Assembly: GCA_910578985.1 (NCBI GenBank)
Contig: CAJTSF010000001.1
Location: forward strand, 1 to 64,000
Source of the DNA: an uncultured Odoribacter sp.
Lineage (GTDB): Bacteria > Bacteroidota > Bacteroidia > Bacteroidales > Marinifilaceae
Reading direction: 5' to 3'
Length of the DNA: 64,000 nt
Shown: in pieces, positions 56,501 through 62,656 of the stretch
Layout of the letters: every line of letters begins with the position of its first letter
Numbering within the stretch: the stretch's first letter is position 1
Translations under genes and position numbers: made by a program
The notes under the pieces: model-generated
The model's input: the letters and a program-made list of their open reading frames with translations, nothing else
Database searches by the model: none
What the model was told of the DNA's origin: nothing

Positions 56501-57086
56501 CGTTTATCTCCTGTTGTCCCGCATAAACCACCTCCTGTGTCTTCATGCCGACAAAAGAGAACAGCAGGCGAATGTCTTCCGCCTCGGGCAATCGCAGCAA
56601 ATAATTTCCCGCCGCATCGGTCACCACGCCCAAGCCGGTGCCCTTGAGTAGCACCGTCACGCCCGGCAGGGGATAGCCGTCCTTGTCGGTCACCTTGCCC
56701 CGGACAACCGCCTCCTGCGGTTGGGCGGCGGGCACCTCCGCCTTTTTAATGATCACCGTGCGGTCCTCGATGCTGAAATCGAACCCTTTCGGCGATAAAC
56801 TTTCCCGCAACACCTCTTCCAACAAGGCATTCTCACGGTTCACCGTTATCGGTTCGACGGCTTTGGCAACCTGGTCATTGTAGAAGAAAGTGTACCGGGT
56901 CTGCTGCTTGATGCGGGTGATGAACTCCTCGAAATCCGCATCCTGTAAATGTAGTGTTACACGAACGTTCTGTGCACAAACGGCCTGCAGCGAAGCCATA
57001 AGCACAAACGTCACCAGCAAACAAAACCTTTTCATTCCGTCTGCTTTTTTCCGCTTCCGCGGTGGCAAGATGTTTGATTTTTCCAT
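53511..57086 (-). CDS. SusC/RagA-family TonB-linked transporter (locus 3)
   Basis: This 1191-residue outer-membrane importer has a signal peptide (after MKRFCLLV, ending VCAQ, about residue 39), an STN domain (about 42-95), a carboxypeptidase-D-like domain (about 125-205, VVRGKVTDKDGYPLPGVTVL), the TonB-box-like DEVVVTGYQVV, a plug (about 220-345; IDQMLEGQIPDLMF, LDVLKDAAATALYGAKAANG) and a barrel ending GLNISF. The plug is most similar to that of locus 1. The start could be 57086 or the ATG at 57035, which begins the signal peptide more tightly. The neighbouring M16 peptidase and thioredoxin suggest a peptide ligand, as for RagA. Confidence 0.92.
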   Translation of the reverse strand: MEKSNILPPRKRKKADGMKRFCLLVTFVLMASLQAVCAQNVRVTLHLQDADFEEFITRIKQQTRYTFFYNDQVAKAVEPITVNRENALLEEVLRESLSPKGFDFSIEDRTVIIKKAEVPAAQPQEAVVRGKVTDKDGYPLPGVTVLLKGTGLGVVTDAAGNYLLRLPEAEDIRLLFSFVGMKTQEVVYAGQQEINVTLHEEQTQMDEVVVTGYQVVDRRKNTSAVTSVKAEDVMRPGVTSIDQMLEGQIPDLMFTSNSGEVGVVPKLRIRGTSTLIGNREPLWVIDGIVQQDPVNISPEELNNPDYINRIGNAIAGLNPQDIERLDVLKDAAATALYGAKAANGVIVITTKKGHVGKPLITYNTNLSYKVRPHYTDRKIDLMNSKERMEFSKYLVNSNYRFPDGMNMVGYEGLAAQLYAGQISHDEFARRVQYLEALNTDWFDLLTENAFSHQHTVSISGGSEQVRYYSSVGYAKDNDVIKGNNNERYTVALNLNADLSPRISTSLGINGNISSRSYTQDEIAPLDYAYKTSRTIPAYDEEGKYAFYQRSKSSLNKYNFNILNEIENSSYEQEGTAFNFNLTLNAKFTDWLNASVIGSYGTSTTDIEGWWGEKSFHAAELRQSEYGTAPAKGKDSKSTLPFGGELNSKKHRNNNYMVRVQLNLNKYFGEDDRHNLTGGLGYEISSTKYKAMESTFRGYYRDRGKQFSITPLDDYPAYKKWLEEHAYPSIKDDLTNLLSAYATLSYSYGNRFTVNANARIDGSNKFGDQSNDKLLPIWSVSANYNLSDHAWCRRDWIDFLTLKLSFGYQGNMLEGQSPVMIINQKPIDQLYNELVSELAVYPNPNLRWEKTSSLNSGLAFSVLDRRIQMEASYYYKRTKDAFLSKTISSVNGMSEYVVNSGTLTNSGFSLAATLVPVEIRDFKWILATSYSRIFNKMETLPGANEYELNNFLNGTALVKGKPVGTFYSYKFIGLSPKDGSPLFDDMGERRADLENLTKYDVYTTVLTPTGSREPTMSGNLSNTFTYKNWRLNMNLAYSLGSKVRMFQLFTGTFIPEQNVTKEFVNRWQKTGDERHTDIPNPDCYEPHWSSGGSFTGKIPLIASNNQDMYNYGDHRVVSGNYLKCSTLSLTYEFPTELLQRWKLSRLALSLSGTNLFTVCSPKLKGQTPQQSGFAKVELTDRPAYTFGLNISF

Positions 57087-57093
57087 AATTTTG

Positions 57094-57166
57094 TGGAATT
57101 AAATGATACTTTATTTCAAATGGGAGACGAAGGAATGTGACAGCATTCCCCGTCTCTTTCTCTTTA
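57094..57166 (+). ncRNA. Possible antisense RNA opposite the locus 3 susC leader
   Basis: On the plus strand TAATTTTG (57086-57093, TAnnTTTG) lies at exactly the same place relative to the susC start codon as in locus 2. It is followed by a bulged hairpin (GAGACG..GGAATG / CATTCC..CGTCTC, 57124-57156) and a T/C-rich tail. An RNA of about 65 bases complementary to the susC leader would result. No spaced -33 box is seen, and the A-rich context of minus-strand start codons could produce the -7 match by chance. Confidence 0.3.
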
Positions 57167-58333
57167 TGGTCTTTTGACCGTAATCTCTTTCTCCCGAAGG
57201 ACAAACTTCACGTCCTGCGTCTTGGCCATCAGTTCCAGCAACCGCTCCACCTGCTCATAACGCGCCAGTTCGCCGGAAAAAGTCACCCCTTTCAACGATT
57301 CGTCCTCCCACGAAATGCGGACATCATACTGCCGCGACAGCCGTCCGAGAATCTCCTCCAGGCTGTTGTTCCGGAAAATCAGCCGTCCGTCATGCCACCC
57401 GCAATAAAGGTCCGGATCCACCTGCCGTGTGACCACCTGATCGGAGCCATCCGCCACCTCCGCCTGTTCGCCGGGCACCAGCTCCGCCGGCTCCCCGCCC
57501 GCAACGGGAGTCACCCGCACACGTCCCTCCGCCAGCGTGACCAGGCACGAAGAGGCGTCGGGATAAGCGCTGACATTGAAATGCGTGCCGAGCACGGTGA
57601 CATCGCATGCCGGCGTCACCACCCGGAACGGCGAAGCCTCCCGGTGCGCCACCTCCAGATAGACCTCCCCTTCCACGTATATCTTGCGCTCCCCCCCGGC
57701 AAAATAAAGCGGATAGCGCACCTTGGTGTCCGCATTGAGCCACACCCGGCTGCCATCGCTCAACGTCAGGAAAAACTCCCTGCCGCGGGGAATGTGCAAC
57801 TCATGATAGACCGGTTCCGAAGGCAAACGGTTTGCCTCCGTGTAGGAAATCGACTGCCCGGACGTCCGGGCTACCGTCTCCCCCTCCGCGTCCACCTGCC
57901 GGTCGGTCTGCCCGTCCAGCACGATTCGCTCTCCGGAAGGCAACACCAGCACCGCCGATGAAGCCCGGGCAAATGCCGTCGGCTCCTGCACGGAAACCTT
58001 TCCTCCCTCCACGCCCTCCCCCGAGTGCAAATACCGGAAGAGAACACCTCCCAGCGCAAGCAAAGCCACCGCCGCCACACGCCCCCAACGGGAGAAAACG
58101 CGTCGGCGGTCCGCCGACGGACAAACCCGCCGGAGAGCCCGTTCCGTCAGAATATCTTCCGGAGAAAACGCCGGACGGAGAGCATCCTCCACACTCCGGT
58201 AACGGTAAAAATAGCGAAGATTCCGCTCGTCCTCCGCCAGCCAGCGGTTCAGACGCTCCCGGTCCTCCGCCGAAGCGTCGCCTGCCATATAACGGGCAAG
58301 CAAATCATCCATCTCATTCATCTGCATTTCCAT
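57164..58333 (-). CDS. FecR-family anti-sigma factor (locus 3)
   Basis: This 389-residue single-pass inner-membrane protein has an N-terminal cytoplasmic anti-sigma part (about 1-85, DDLLARYMAGDASAEDRERL), a membrane helix (about 88-103, RVAAVALLALGGVLFRYL), a FecR domain (IPRGREFFLTLSDGSRVWLN, VEGEVYLEVAHREASPFRVV, TVLGTHFNVSAYPD) and a C-terminal DUF4974-like domain (RLIFRNNSLEEILGRLSRQY). The ATG at 58333 (or 58327) is used because the frame upstream overlaps the sigma gene and is low-complexity. It should restrain the sigma factor encoded 59 bases upstream. Confidence 0.88.
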   Translation of the reverse strand: MEMQMNEMDDLLARYMAGDASAEDRERLNRWLAEDERNLRYFYRYRSVEDALRPAFSPEDILTERALRRVCPSADRRRVFSRWGRVAAVALLALGGVLFRYLHSGEGVEGGKVSVQEPTAFARASSAVLVLPSGERIVLDGQTDRQVDAEGETVARTSGQSISYTEANRLPSEPVYHELHIPRGREFFLTLSDGSRVWLNADTKVRYPLYFAGGERKIYVEGEVYLEVAHREASPFRVVTPACDVTVLGTHFNVSAYPDASSCLVTLAEGRVRVTPVAGGEPAELVPGEQAEVADGSDQVVTRQVDPDLYCGWHDGRLIFRNNSLEEILGRLSRQYDVRISWEDESLKGVTFSGELARYEQVERLLELMAKTQDVKFVLREKEITVKRP

Positions 58334-58392
58334 GTTTGTGACACAACTAAGACGCATGGAAAACAAAAAACCGCAAAGAAATCGGAAAAAAA

Positions 58393-58962
58393 TTATCGGA
58401 AAAAGAAAAAAACAATCAACGGGAAATAATCCTTCAACTGGCTTTTCAGTATCCGGAGCGCTTCCGCTATGCGGAGTTCCACCGTCCGCAACGGCATCCC
58501 CAACTCCTCGGCGACCTGTTTTTGCCGGACGCCCTGCAAGCGGTTCATCTCGAAACACTGCCGCTGGACGGGAGAAAGGAGCGCCATCGCTTCCTCCAAA
58601 CGGACGGACAATTCGGAATACAGGATATACTCTTCGGTCTCATGCGTCACGGCGCTCTCTTCCGCCACCGAGAGGTCGGCATACTTGCCCCGCGCATGTT
58701 CCTGCCGCAGATGGCTCACGCACCCGTTCTGCACCGCCTTCAGCAGGAAAGGCTTCAACGCCCGGATTTCCCGTGCCTTCCCATGCTCCGCCCACCATCG
58801 GATAAAAACCGTCTGCACGACATCCTCGCACGCCGCCAAATCCCGCACATACGTCCCCGCATACAGCACCATATCCCGGTAATACCGACGAAACAGGACG
58901 GCAAAAGCACGACTGTCGCCCTTACTCACCTTCTCCAATAAATTCTGTTCGTCCATTCCCAT
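58393..58962 (-). CDS. ECF RNA polymerase sigma-70 factor (locus 3, intact copy)
   Basis: This 189-residue ECF sigma factor has region 2 (DLAACEDVVQTVFIRWWAEHG) and region 4 (RLQGVRQKQVAEELGMPLRT with HTH). It is complete and heads locus 3. However, its start codon lies only 27 bases after the stop of the DUF3307 gene, and I see no TAnnTTTG element in that gap, so it now appears to depend on transcription from the satD promoter or on a promoter inside the DUF3307 gene. A broken second copy of its N-terminal half lies at 60475-60729 on the other side of the satD-DUF3307 pair. Confidence 0.88.
   Translation of the reverse strand: MGMDEQNLLEKVSKGDSRAFAVLFRRYYRDMVLYAGTYVRDLAACEDVVQTVFIRWWAEHGKAREIRALKPFLLKAVQNGCVSHLRQEHARGKYADLSVAEESAVTHETEEYILYSELSVRLEEAMALLSPVQRQCFEMNRLQGVRQKQVAEELGMPLRTVELRIAEALRILKSQLKDYFPLIVFFFFR
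58584..58765 (-). repeat. 182-bp segment duplicated at 60519-60700
   Basis: Plus-strand bases 58584-58765 (inside the intact sigma gene) and 60519-60700 align without gaps in the same orientation, with seven or eight mismatches counted by eye. Most differences are G/C to A/T in the second copy. The two copies flank the satD-DUF3307 pair. Confidence 0.92.
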
Positions 58963-58989
58963 GTCATCGAGATAGGCATCATAAAATAA

Positions 58990-59697
58990 TCAAAACAACG
59001 GGATAACATACTTTACGCCTAATCCGCAAAGCGTCGCTATACCGAAACTTAATAACGTTCCGGCCAATACATATTCGGTCTTGGCTGTATCCGTCTCCTT
59101 AAAACGAAGCAATGACTTCGCCGCAACGATAAACCCAATAGCTCCATATTGTCCGATCATGACAAACGCCAAGGTCAGGATTCGTTCCAAATTCCCGATA
59201 AGCGCCCCCGCATTTTTAATACCCTTGCAAGATTCCGTTTCTCCTATCCTGTAGCGTTCCAATATCAATTTTATAAGAATATTCGTGGGTTTCAGACAAC
59301 ACAGCAACGCGAATGCAAACGCCGGAATATATATATTATCAAAAAGACCTATGAACTGAAGCGGCAAACAATGATGCGGAGTGTATCGATACGCGATAAA
59401 ACATAAAATGCCGACATGTATCATCTGATCCGTTAAAAATGCCCCCAACCCTTTGCGCATACATAACTTCATCGCATCGATCAACCAATGGGTTGCAAAT
59501 ACAAGCGCCGCAAATGCCCAAAAATCCATAGCCGGAACAAATGCCCAGGCAAGCAATCCCATAATCACCGAATGAATAAACAGAAAAGGACTTTTGATTT
59601 TAGAATCCTCTTTTTTCTTGCAATACTTATCGTTTTGCACATAAAAATCCCCAATGACATGTGCCATTAACAAACTCAATAACAACCAAATATTCAT
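58990..59697 (-). CDS. DUF3307 integral membrane protein
   Basis: This 235-residue inner-membrane protein has about six or seven hydrophobic helices. The N-terminal half is a DUF3307 domain (PF11750) with regularly placed polar residues inside or next to helices: AHVIGDFYVQND (about 12-23), FIHSVIMG, THWLIDAMK (about 69-77) and LTDQMIHVGIL (about 88-98). This repeated His/Asp/Gln pattern looks like a metal site in a membrane-embedded hydrolase, though no activity is established. The C-terminal half adds further helices. The ATG at 59697 overlaps the satD stop (ATGA), so both are translationally coupled. It is AT-richer than locus 3 and looks acquired. Confidence 0.75.
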   Translation of the reverse strand: MNIWLLLSLLMAHVIGDFYVQNDKYCKKKEDSKIKSPFLFIHSVIMGLLAWAFVPAMDFWAFAALVFATHWLIDAMKLCMRKGLGAFLTDQMIHVGILCFIAYRYTPHHCLPLQFIGLFDNIYIPAFAFALLCCLKPTNILIKLILERYRIGETESCKGIKNAGALIGNLERILTLAFVMIGQYGAIGFIVAAKSLLRFKETDTAKTEYVLAGTLLSFGIATLCGLGVKYVIPLF

Positions 59698-60353
59698 AGC
59701 TTCCAAAAAATTAACTGTTCGAAATAATTCAACGCCTCTTCGATGCAATACCACTTGGCAGAAGTTGAATGCTGATTCACTCCCGATTGTTTGATGCCTA
59801 AGATGTCGGCAATTTCCTGCTCACTCTTGGACAGGAGCTTATAATAAATGATTTCACTTTGTCGTCTCGTTGCATTGTTAAGCAACGCATCGGTCAGCAT
59901 GCCCACCGTCTGTAACGCCGGCTTCCATTGCTTGTCTGCCGGTTCAATCAGAAATGTGCCGTTTTTATTGGGAGTGCCCATCCTGCTTAATGTCCGGCCC
60001 GATAAGTAAATGGCTTCCCCATCCATTATCCCTTGCTCTTTATCGACAATGCGCATGTCGCCTATCCCCATAGCCATGCGGATTCCATAGGTCTGAAACA
60101 TTTTCTTCTCTTTTGATTCGGAAACAGGGAAAGATTTCATGCAACACTTGATAATCAACGCAGTCCGGAAAGCATCCCTGGCTGACGGCAACAGGCACTC
60201 GACATAATCTCCCTTTATCAGCCTTCCCCAAAATCCGGGAAATTTGTTTTCAAGGATGGAAAATAATTTCTCTATTCTCTGTTTCAAGGCAAGAGTTTCC
60301 TCCACACACAAAGAAGTTGAAGAAACGATATCGGCAGAAATAGTCGCATACAT
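59694..60353 (-). CDS. SatD-family protein with cyclase-like pattern and C-terminal HTH
   Basis: This 219-residue protein begins MYATISADIVSSTSL, the SatD-family start (PF16264). The first 125 residues have the layout of class III nucleotide cyclases: metal-type Asp8 (SADIVSST) and Asp49 (LIKGDYVE), 41 residues apart; a GIRMAMGIGDMR strand-turn (90-101); and DGEAIYLSGRTL with Arg120 at the transition-state Arg position. The usual Asn four residues before it is Tyr116. Residues about 177-200 (SEQEIADILGIKQSGVNQH) form a helix-turn-helix. SatD-family biochemistry is unknown; cyclase ancestry is my inference. It is first in the operon with DUF3307 and has its own promoter. Confidence 0.7.
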   Translation of the reverse strand: MYATISADIVSSTSLCVEETLALKQRIEKLFSILENKFPGFWGRLIKGDYVECLLPSARDAFRTALIIKCCMKSFPVSESKEKKMFQTYGIRMAMGIGDMRIVDKEQGIMDGEAIYLSGRTLSRMGTPNKNGTFLIEPADKQWKPALQTVGMLTDALLNNATRRQSEIIYYKLLSKSEQEIADILGIKQSGVNQHSTSAKWYCIEEALNYFEQLIFWKL

Positions 60354-60384
60354 GACATGGATATAGTTTGATTACCACACCTTG

Positions 60385-60392
60385 CAAAGATA
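60385..60392 (-). promoter_or_regulatory. -7 element of the satD-DUF3307 operon
   Basis: On the minus strand this reads TATCTTTG (TAnnTTTG), 31 bases before the satD ATG. A TTTC about 17 bases further upstream is an imperfect -33 box and falls within the tandem 15-mer. Confidence 0.55.
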
Positions 60393-60394
60393 TG

Positions 60395-60424
60395 AAAATA
60401 TCTCTATCGAAAATATCTCTATCG
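60395..60424. repeat. Perfect tandem 15-mer in the satD promoter
   Basis: AAAATATCTCTATCG occurs twice head-to-tail (60395-60409, 60410-60424), covering the spacer and -33 region of the satD promoter. It is a candidate repressor or activator site. Confidence 0.8.
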
Positions 60425-60435
60425 GAACTATTTTT

Positions 60436-60482
60436 ATAAGCCACATCACTTATAAAAGCCAAAAATAAGCCCAATCACTTAT
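60436..60482. promoter_or_regulatory. Two ATAAG-N8-CTTAT dyads upstream of satD
   Basis: Dyads at 60436-60453 and 60465-60482 share 18-base sequences (ATAAGCCACATCACTTAT and ATAAGCCCAATCACTTAT) and are offset by 29 bases. They sit upstream of the satD promoter and reach into the end of the broken sigma copy. Confidence 0.65.
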
Positions 60483-60729
60483 TTCCAATCTGTAGGCGAA
60501 ATACAGGCGAAAGGCAAGCCATCGCTTCCTCCAAACGGATGAACAATTCAGAATACAGGATATACTCTTCGGTCTCATGCGTCACGGCGCTCTCCTCCGC
60601 CACCAAGAGGTCGGCATACTTGCCCCGCGCATGTTCCTGCCGCAGATGGCTCACGCACCCGTTCTGCACCGCCTTCAGCAGGAAAGACTTCAACGTCCGA
60701 AAATCCTATTCGTCCGTTTTCATTTCCAT
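60475..60729 (-). pseudogene. Broken partial copy of the locus 3 sigma gene
   Basis: The remnant begins at an ATG (60729) with codons MEMKTDE that resemble the intact gene's MGMDEQ, then meets a TAG where the intact gene has CAG. About 60 codons of region 2 are then missing, and the sequence resumes at LKSFLLKAVQNGCVSHLRQE (near identical to intact) through EEAMACLSPV before ending at an unrelated TAA (60475). Region 4 with the DNA-binding helix is absent. It starts 14 bases after the methyltransferase stop. The largely intact middle (182 bp, seven or eight changes) suggests a fairly recent duplication. Confidence 0.88.
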
Positions 60730-60743
60730 ATTATCATATATTC

Positions 60744-61817
60744 TTACTTCGGGTAAGATATAATAAGCACTTCTTTTGATTTAGTGTCACTCAAAGCATA
60801 CTTAATATCACGAGAATAACGTAATTTGTTATGCCTTCCGTAATTTTCTAAAAGCCCGATTAAAGATTCAATTGAAGGTATTCCGTTAGAGCGATAAGAA
60901 AAGACTAATATACTATTCTGAAAGTGTTCTATTAAACGACTAAAACCATTCAGTATATTTTCTTTATCACTCCAAATGTTATATTGCCGTTTAAGTCTAT
61001 GATGTTTACTACTATAATCTATTAGGTTGTTCCAATTATCGTAATAAACTAGTCCGTTAAGGAAATGATAAAAATCTGCATAATCAACGCCAACTCCTTT
61101 CTCGTTTATATATGGAGTATCTATATAAACCAAATCATATCTGTTATCAACCTTCAAAGCATCCATATTTAATACATAGCAATCCTCGCCATTATCAAAT
61201 ACGGCATTATTAGCCTCTCTGACAAATGTTCTAAAATGGGTTTCAAATGAAGTATCCCAAGTCTTCTTATTGCCGAATGAACGCTTAACGTCCATAAGGC
61301 GCACATACAGGTTTTTTCTGTGAAAAAGATTATACGGTCTTTTTATAATACAGGCTTGAAAAAGAGCAAACCATGCTATAGCTCTTTTGTATTCTTCCTG
61401 CAATATGGAAATATTATATCTTACAACATCAAGCCAATGATTCTCTTCCTCGGTATAGTATATGTCTTTGAAATTATCGACAATAAAAGTTGGGTATTCA
61501 AAACCTGAATGCTCACGAAGCAAGAAATCAACCTCCGAATCACTTAAGAATGTCGATGCGTTTTCAATGATAGCCTTACCAATTATTGCATTAAATGGCA
61601 AAATATCATTATAAGTAACAGACTTGCCATTGCTTTTTAAGGTATAAGCCACACTTCCTGTCCCTCCAAAAGCGTCTAAGGCTGTATGAAACGGAATACT
61701 TGACATTTCATGCCAAATCCAATCAGTAAATTTAGCTTTACAGCCTTGATACCGCGTAGATGGGAATTTGTTCCTGCACTGAATCTCAAATTCAGAAAAT
61801 AGTGATGACTGTTGCAT
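60744..61817 (-). CDS. DNA adenine-N6 methyltransferase (D12 class) of an EcoRV-like R-M system
   Basis: This 357-residue methyltransferase protects the host from the endonuclease encoded just upstream. It has the N-terminal RYQGCKAKF, SAM-binding motif I LDAFGGTGSVAY (47-58), a distal helical target-recognition region and motif IV YIDTPYI (233-236 DTPY). The catalytic tetrapeptide is DTPY rather than the usual DPPY. It begins directly at the endonuclease stop (TAA-ATG abutting at 61818/61817), so the restriction gene is translated first. DNA here is strongly AT-rich and indicates horizontal acquisition. The target is inferred from the partner (GATATC). Confidence 0.88.
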   Translation of the reverse strand: MQQSSLFSEFEIQCRNKFPSTRYQGCKAKFTDWIWHEMSSIPFHTALDAFGGTGSVAYTLKSNGKSVTYNDILPFNAIIGKAIIENASTFLSDSEVDFLLREHSGFEYPTFIVDNFKDIYYTEEENHWLDVVRYNISILQEEYKRAIAWFALFQACIIKRPYNLFHRKNLYVRLMDVKRSFGNKKTWDTSFETHFRTFVREANNAVFDNGEDCYVLNMDALKVDNRYDLVYIDTPYINEKGVGVDYADFYHFLNGLVYYDNWNNLIDYSSKHHRLKRQYNIWSDKENILNGFSRLIEHFQNSILVFSYRSNGIPSIESLIGLLENYGRHNKLRYSRDIKYALSDTKSKEVLIISYPK

Positions 61818-62597
61818 TTATTGTATATTTCTGAATTTCTTATAACTCTCCAAGTTATTGTAATACGGATTTGCGAGTTCCGCTTTTTTAGCCATGTCAG
61901 GTGTTAGGTAGTTTATCCAATAATCATCAAACACATTTTCGCCTAATCCAGCAAAAGTCCCATTACCATTAATCAAATCTTCAATTGATGATACGGAACC
62001 TATATTCTTAGTATTGCCGCTACCTGGTCTGTCTATCGCTATTCTCCATTTTTCTTGGACAAAAAAAGTAATATCTTTTACCACAGATATAATATCTCCA
62101 AAGTCATCTATCGAAAAATATTTTCGTTCATCTATAGCTACATCGTTTTCACTATAAATAATGCCCAACACAATGTGAGCTTTATATGAAGAATATGAAT
62201 AAGTTACATTTTTTATACTTTGCCGATTACGAAAATATCCCGTAAATGCACCAAGTGTCATTCCATTGATTCGGGTTGCCGTTTTACGATAACTACTCTT
62301 GAGGTCTACTGCAAATAAATTCCCTTCGATATCTTTGAAAGTAATGTCGGGATAGAAATTTTGCTCTTTTGCAAATTCCAATTGCAATTCATGCTCTTGA
62401 GCAAACTCAAACAAAAGAGGGAATATGTATAGTTCAATGATTTTGGATACAACTTTTGTATCAGTTGAAATCGTATATATGCGTTTGTGCACATCAATGA
62501 ATCCTTTCACCACCCATTGTCCGTCTTTTGTAGATACGAACGGCGTAAATGATGCCACTGCATCACGCAATTTTGTTATAAATTCTTCTTTAGTCAT
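61818..62597 (-). CDS. EcoRV-family type II restriction endonuclease
   Basis: This 259-residue endonuclease resembles EcoRV (245 residues) along most of its length. The catalytic residues align: Glu55 (KIIELY, EcoRV Glu45), Asp84 in NFYPDITF (Asp74; the same 29-residue spacing), Asp98 and Lys100 in AVDLKSSY (Asp90, Lys92). The recognition loop GSGNTKNIGS matches EcoRV GSGNTTNIGS, and FDDYWINY matches the C-terminal FLDYWRNY. Blunt cleavage of GATATC is therefore predicted. The ATG at 62597 is chosen over a GTG one codon earlier. The promoter's -7 box ends only five bases before this ATG, so the mRNA may be leaderless. It is the first gene of the R-M operon. Confidence 0.92.
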   Translation of the reverse strand: MTKEEFITKLRDAVASFTPFVSTKDGQWVVKGFIDVHKRIYTISTDTKVVSKIIELYIFPLLFEFAQEHELQLEFAKEQNFYPDITFKDIEGNLFAVDLKSSYRKTATRINGMTLGAFTGYFRNRQSIKNVTYSYSSYKAHIVLGIIYSENDVAIDERKYFSIDDFGDIISVVKDITFFVQEKWRIAIDRPGSGNTKNIGSVSSIEDLINGNGTFAGLGENVFDDYWINYLTPDMAKKAELANPYYNNLESYKKFRNIQ

Positions 62598-62601
62598 CAC
62601 G

Positions 62602-62633
62602 CAAAGTTAACAATTATATTTGAAATAGGCAAA
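62602..62633 (-). promoter_or_regulatory. Promoter of the R-M operon
   Basis: On the minus strand TTTG (62633-62630) and TAACTTTG (62609-62602) are separated by 20 bases, a full match to the Bacteroidota consensus. The endonuclease ATG begins five bases after the -7 box. Confidence 0.75.
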
Positions 62634-62656
62634 CATAGAATTAAGACAACTGCATC

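Noticed and set aside
60475..60693. Short functional sigma-related protein of 72 residues
   Set aside because: It lacks most of region 2 and all of region 4, ends in unrelated sequence, and its original start is followed by a stop codon. It is a remnant.
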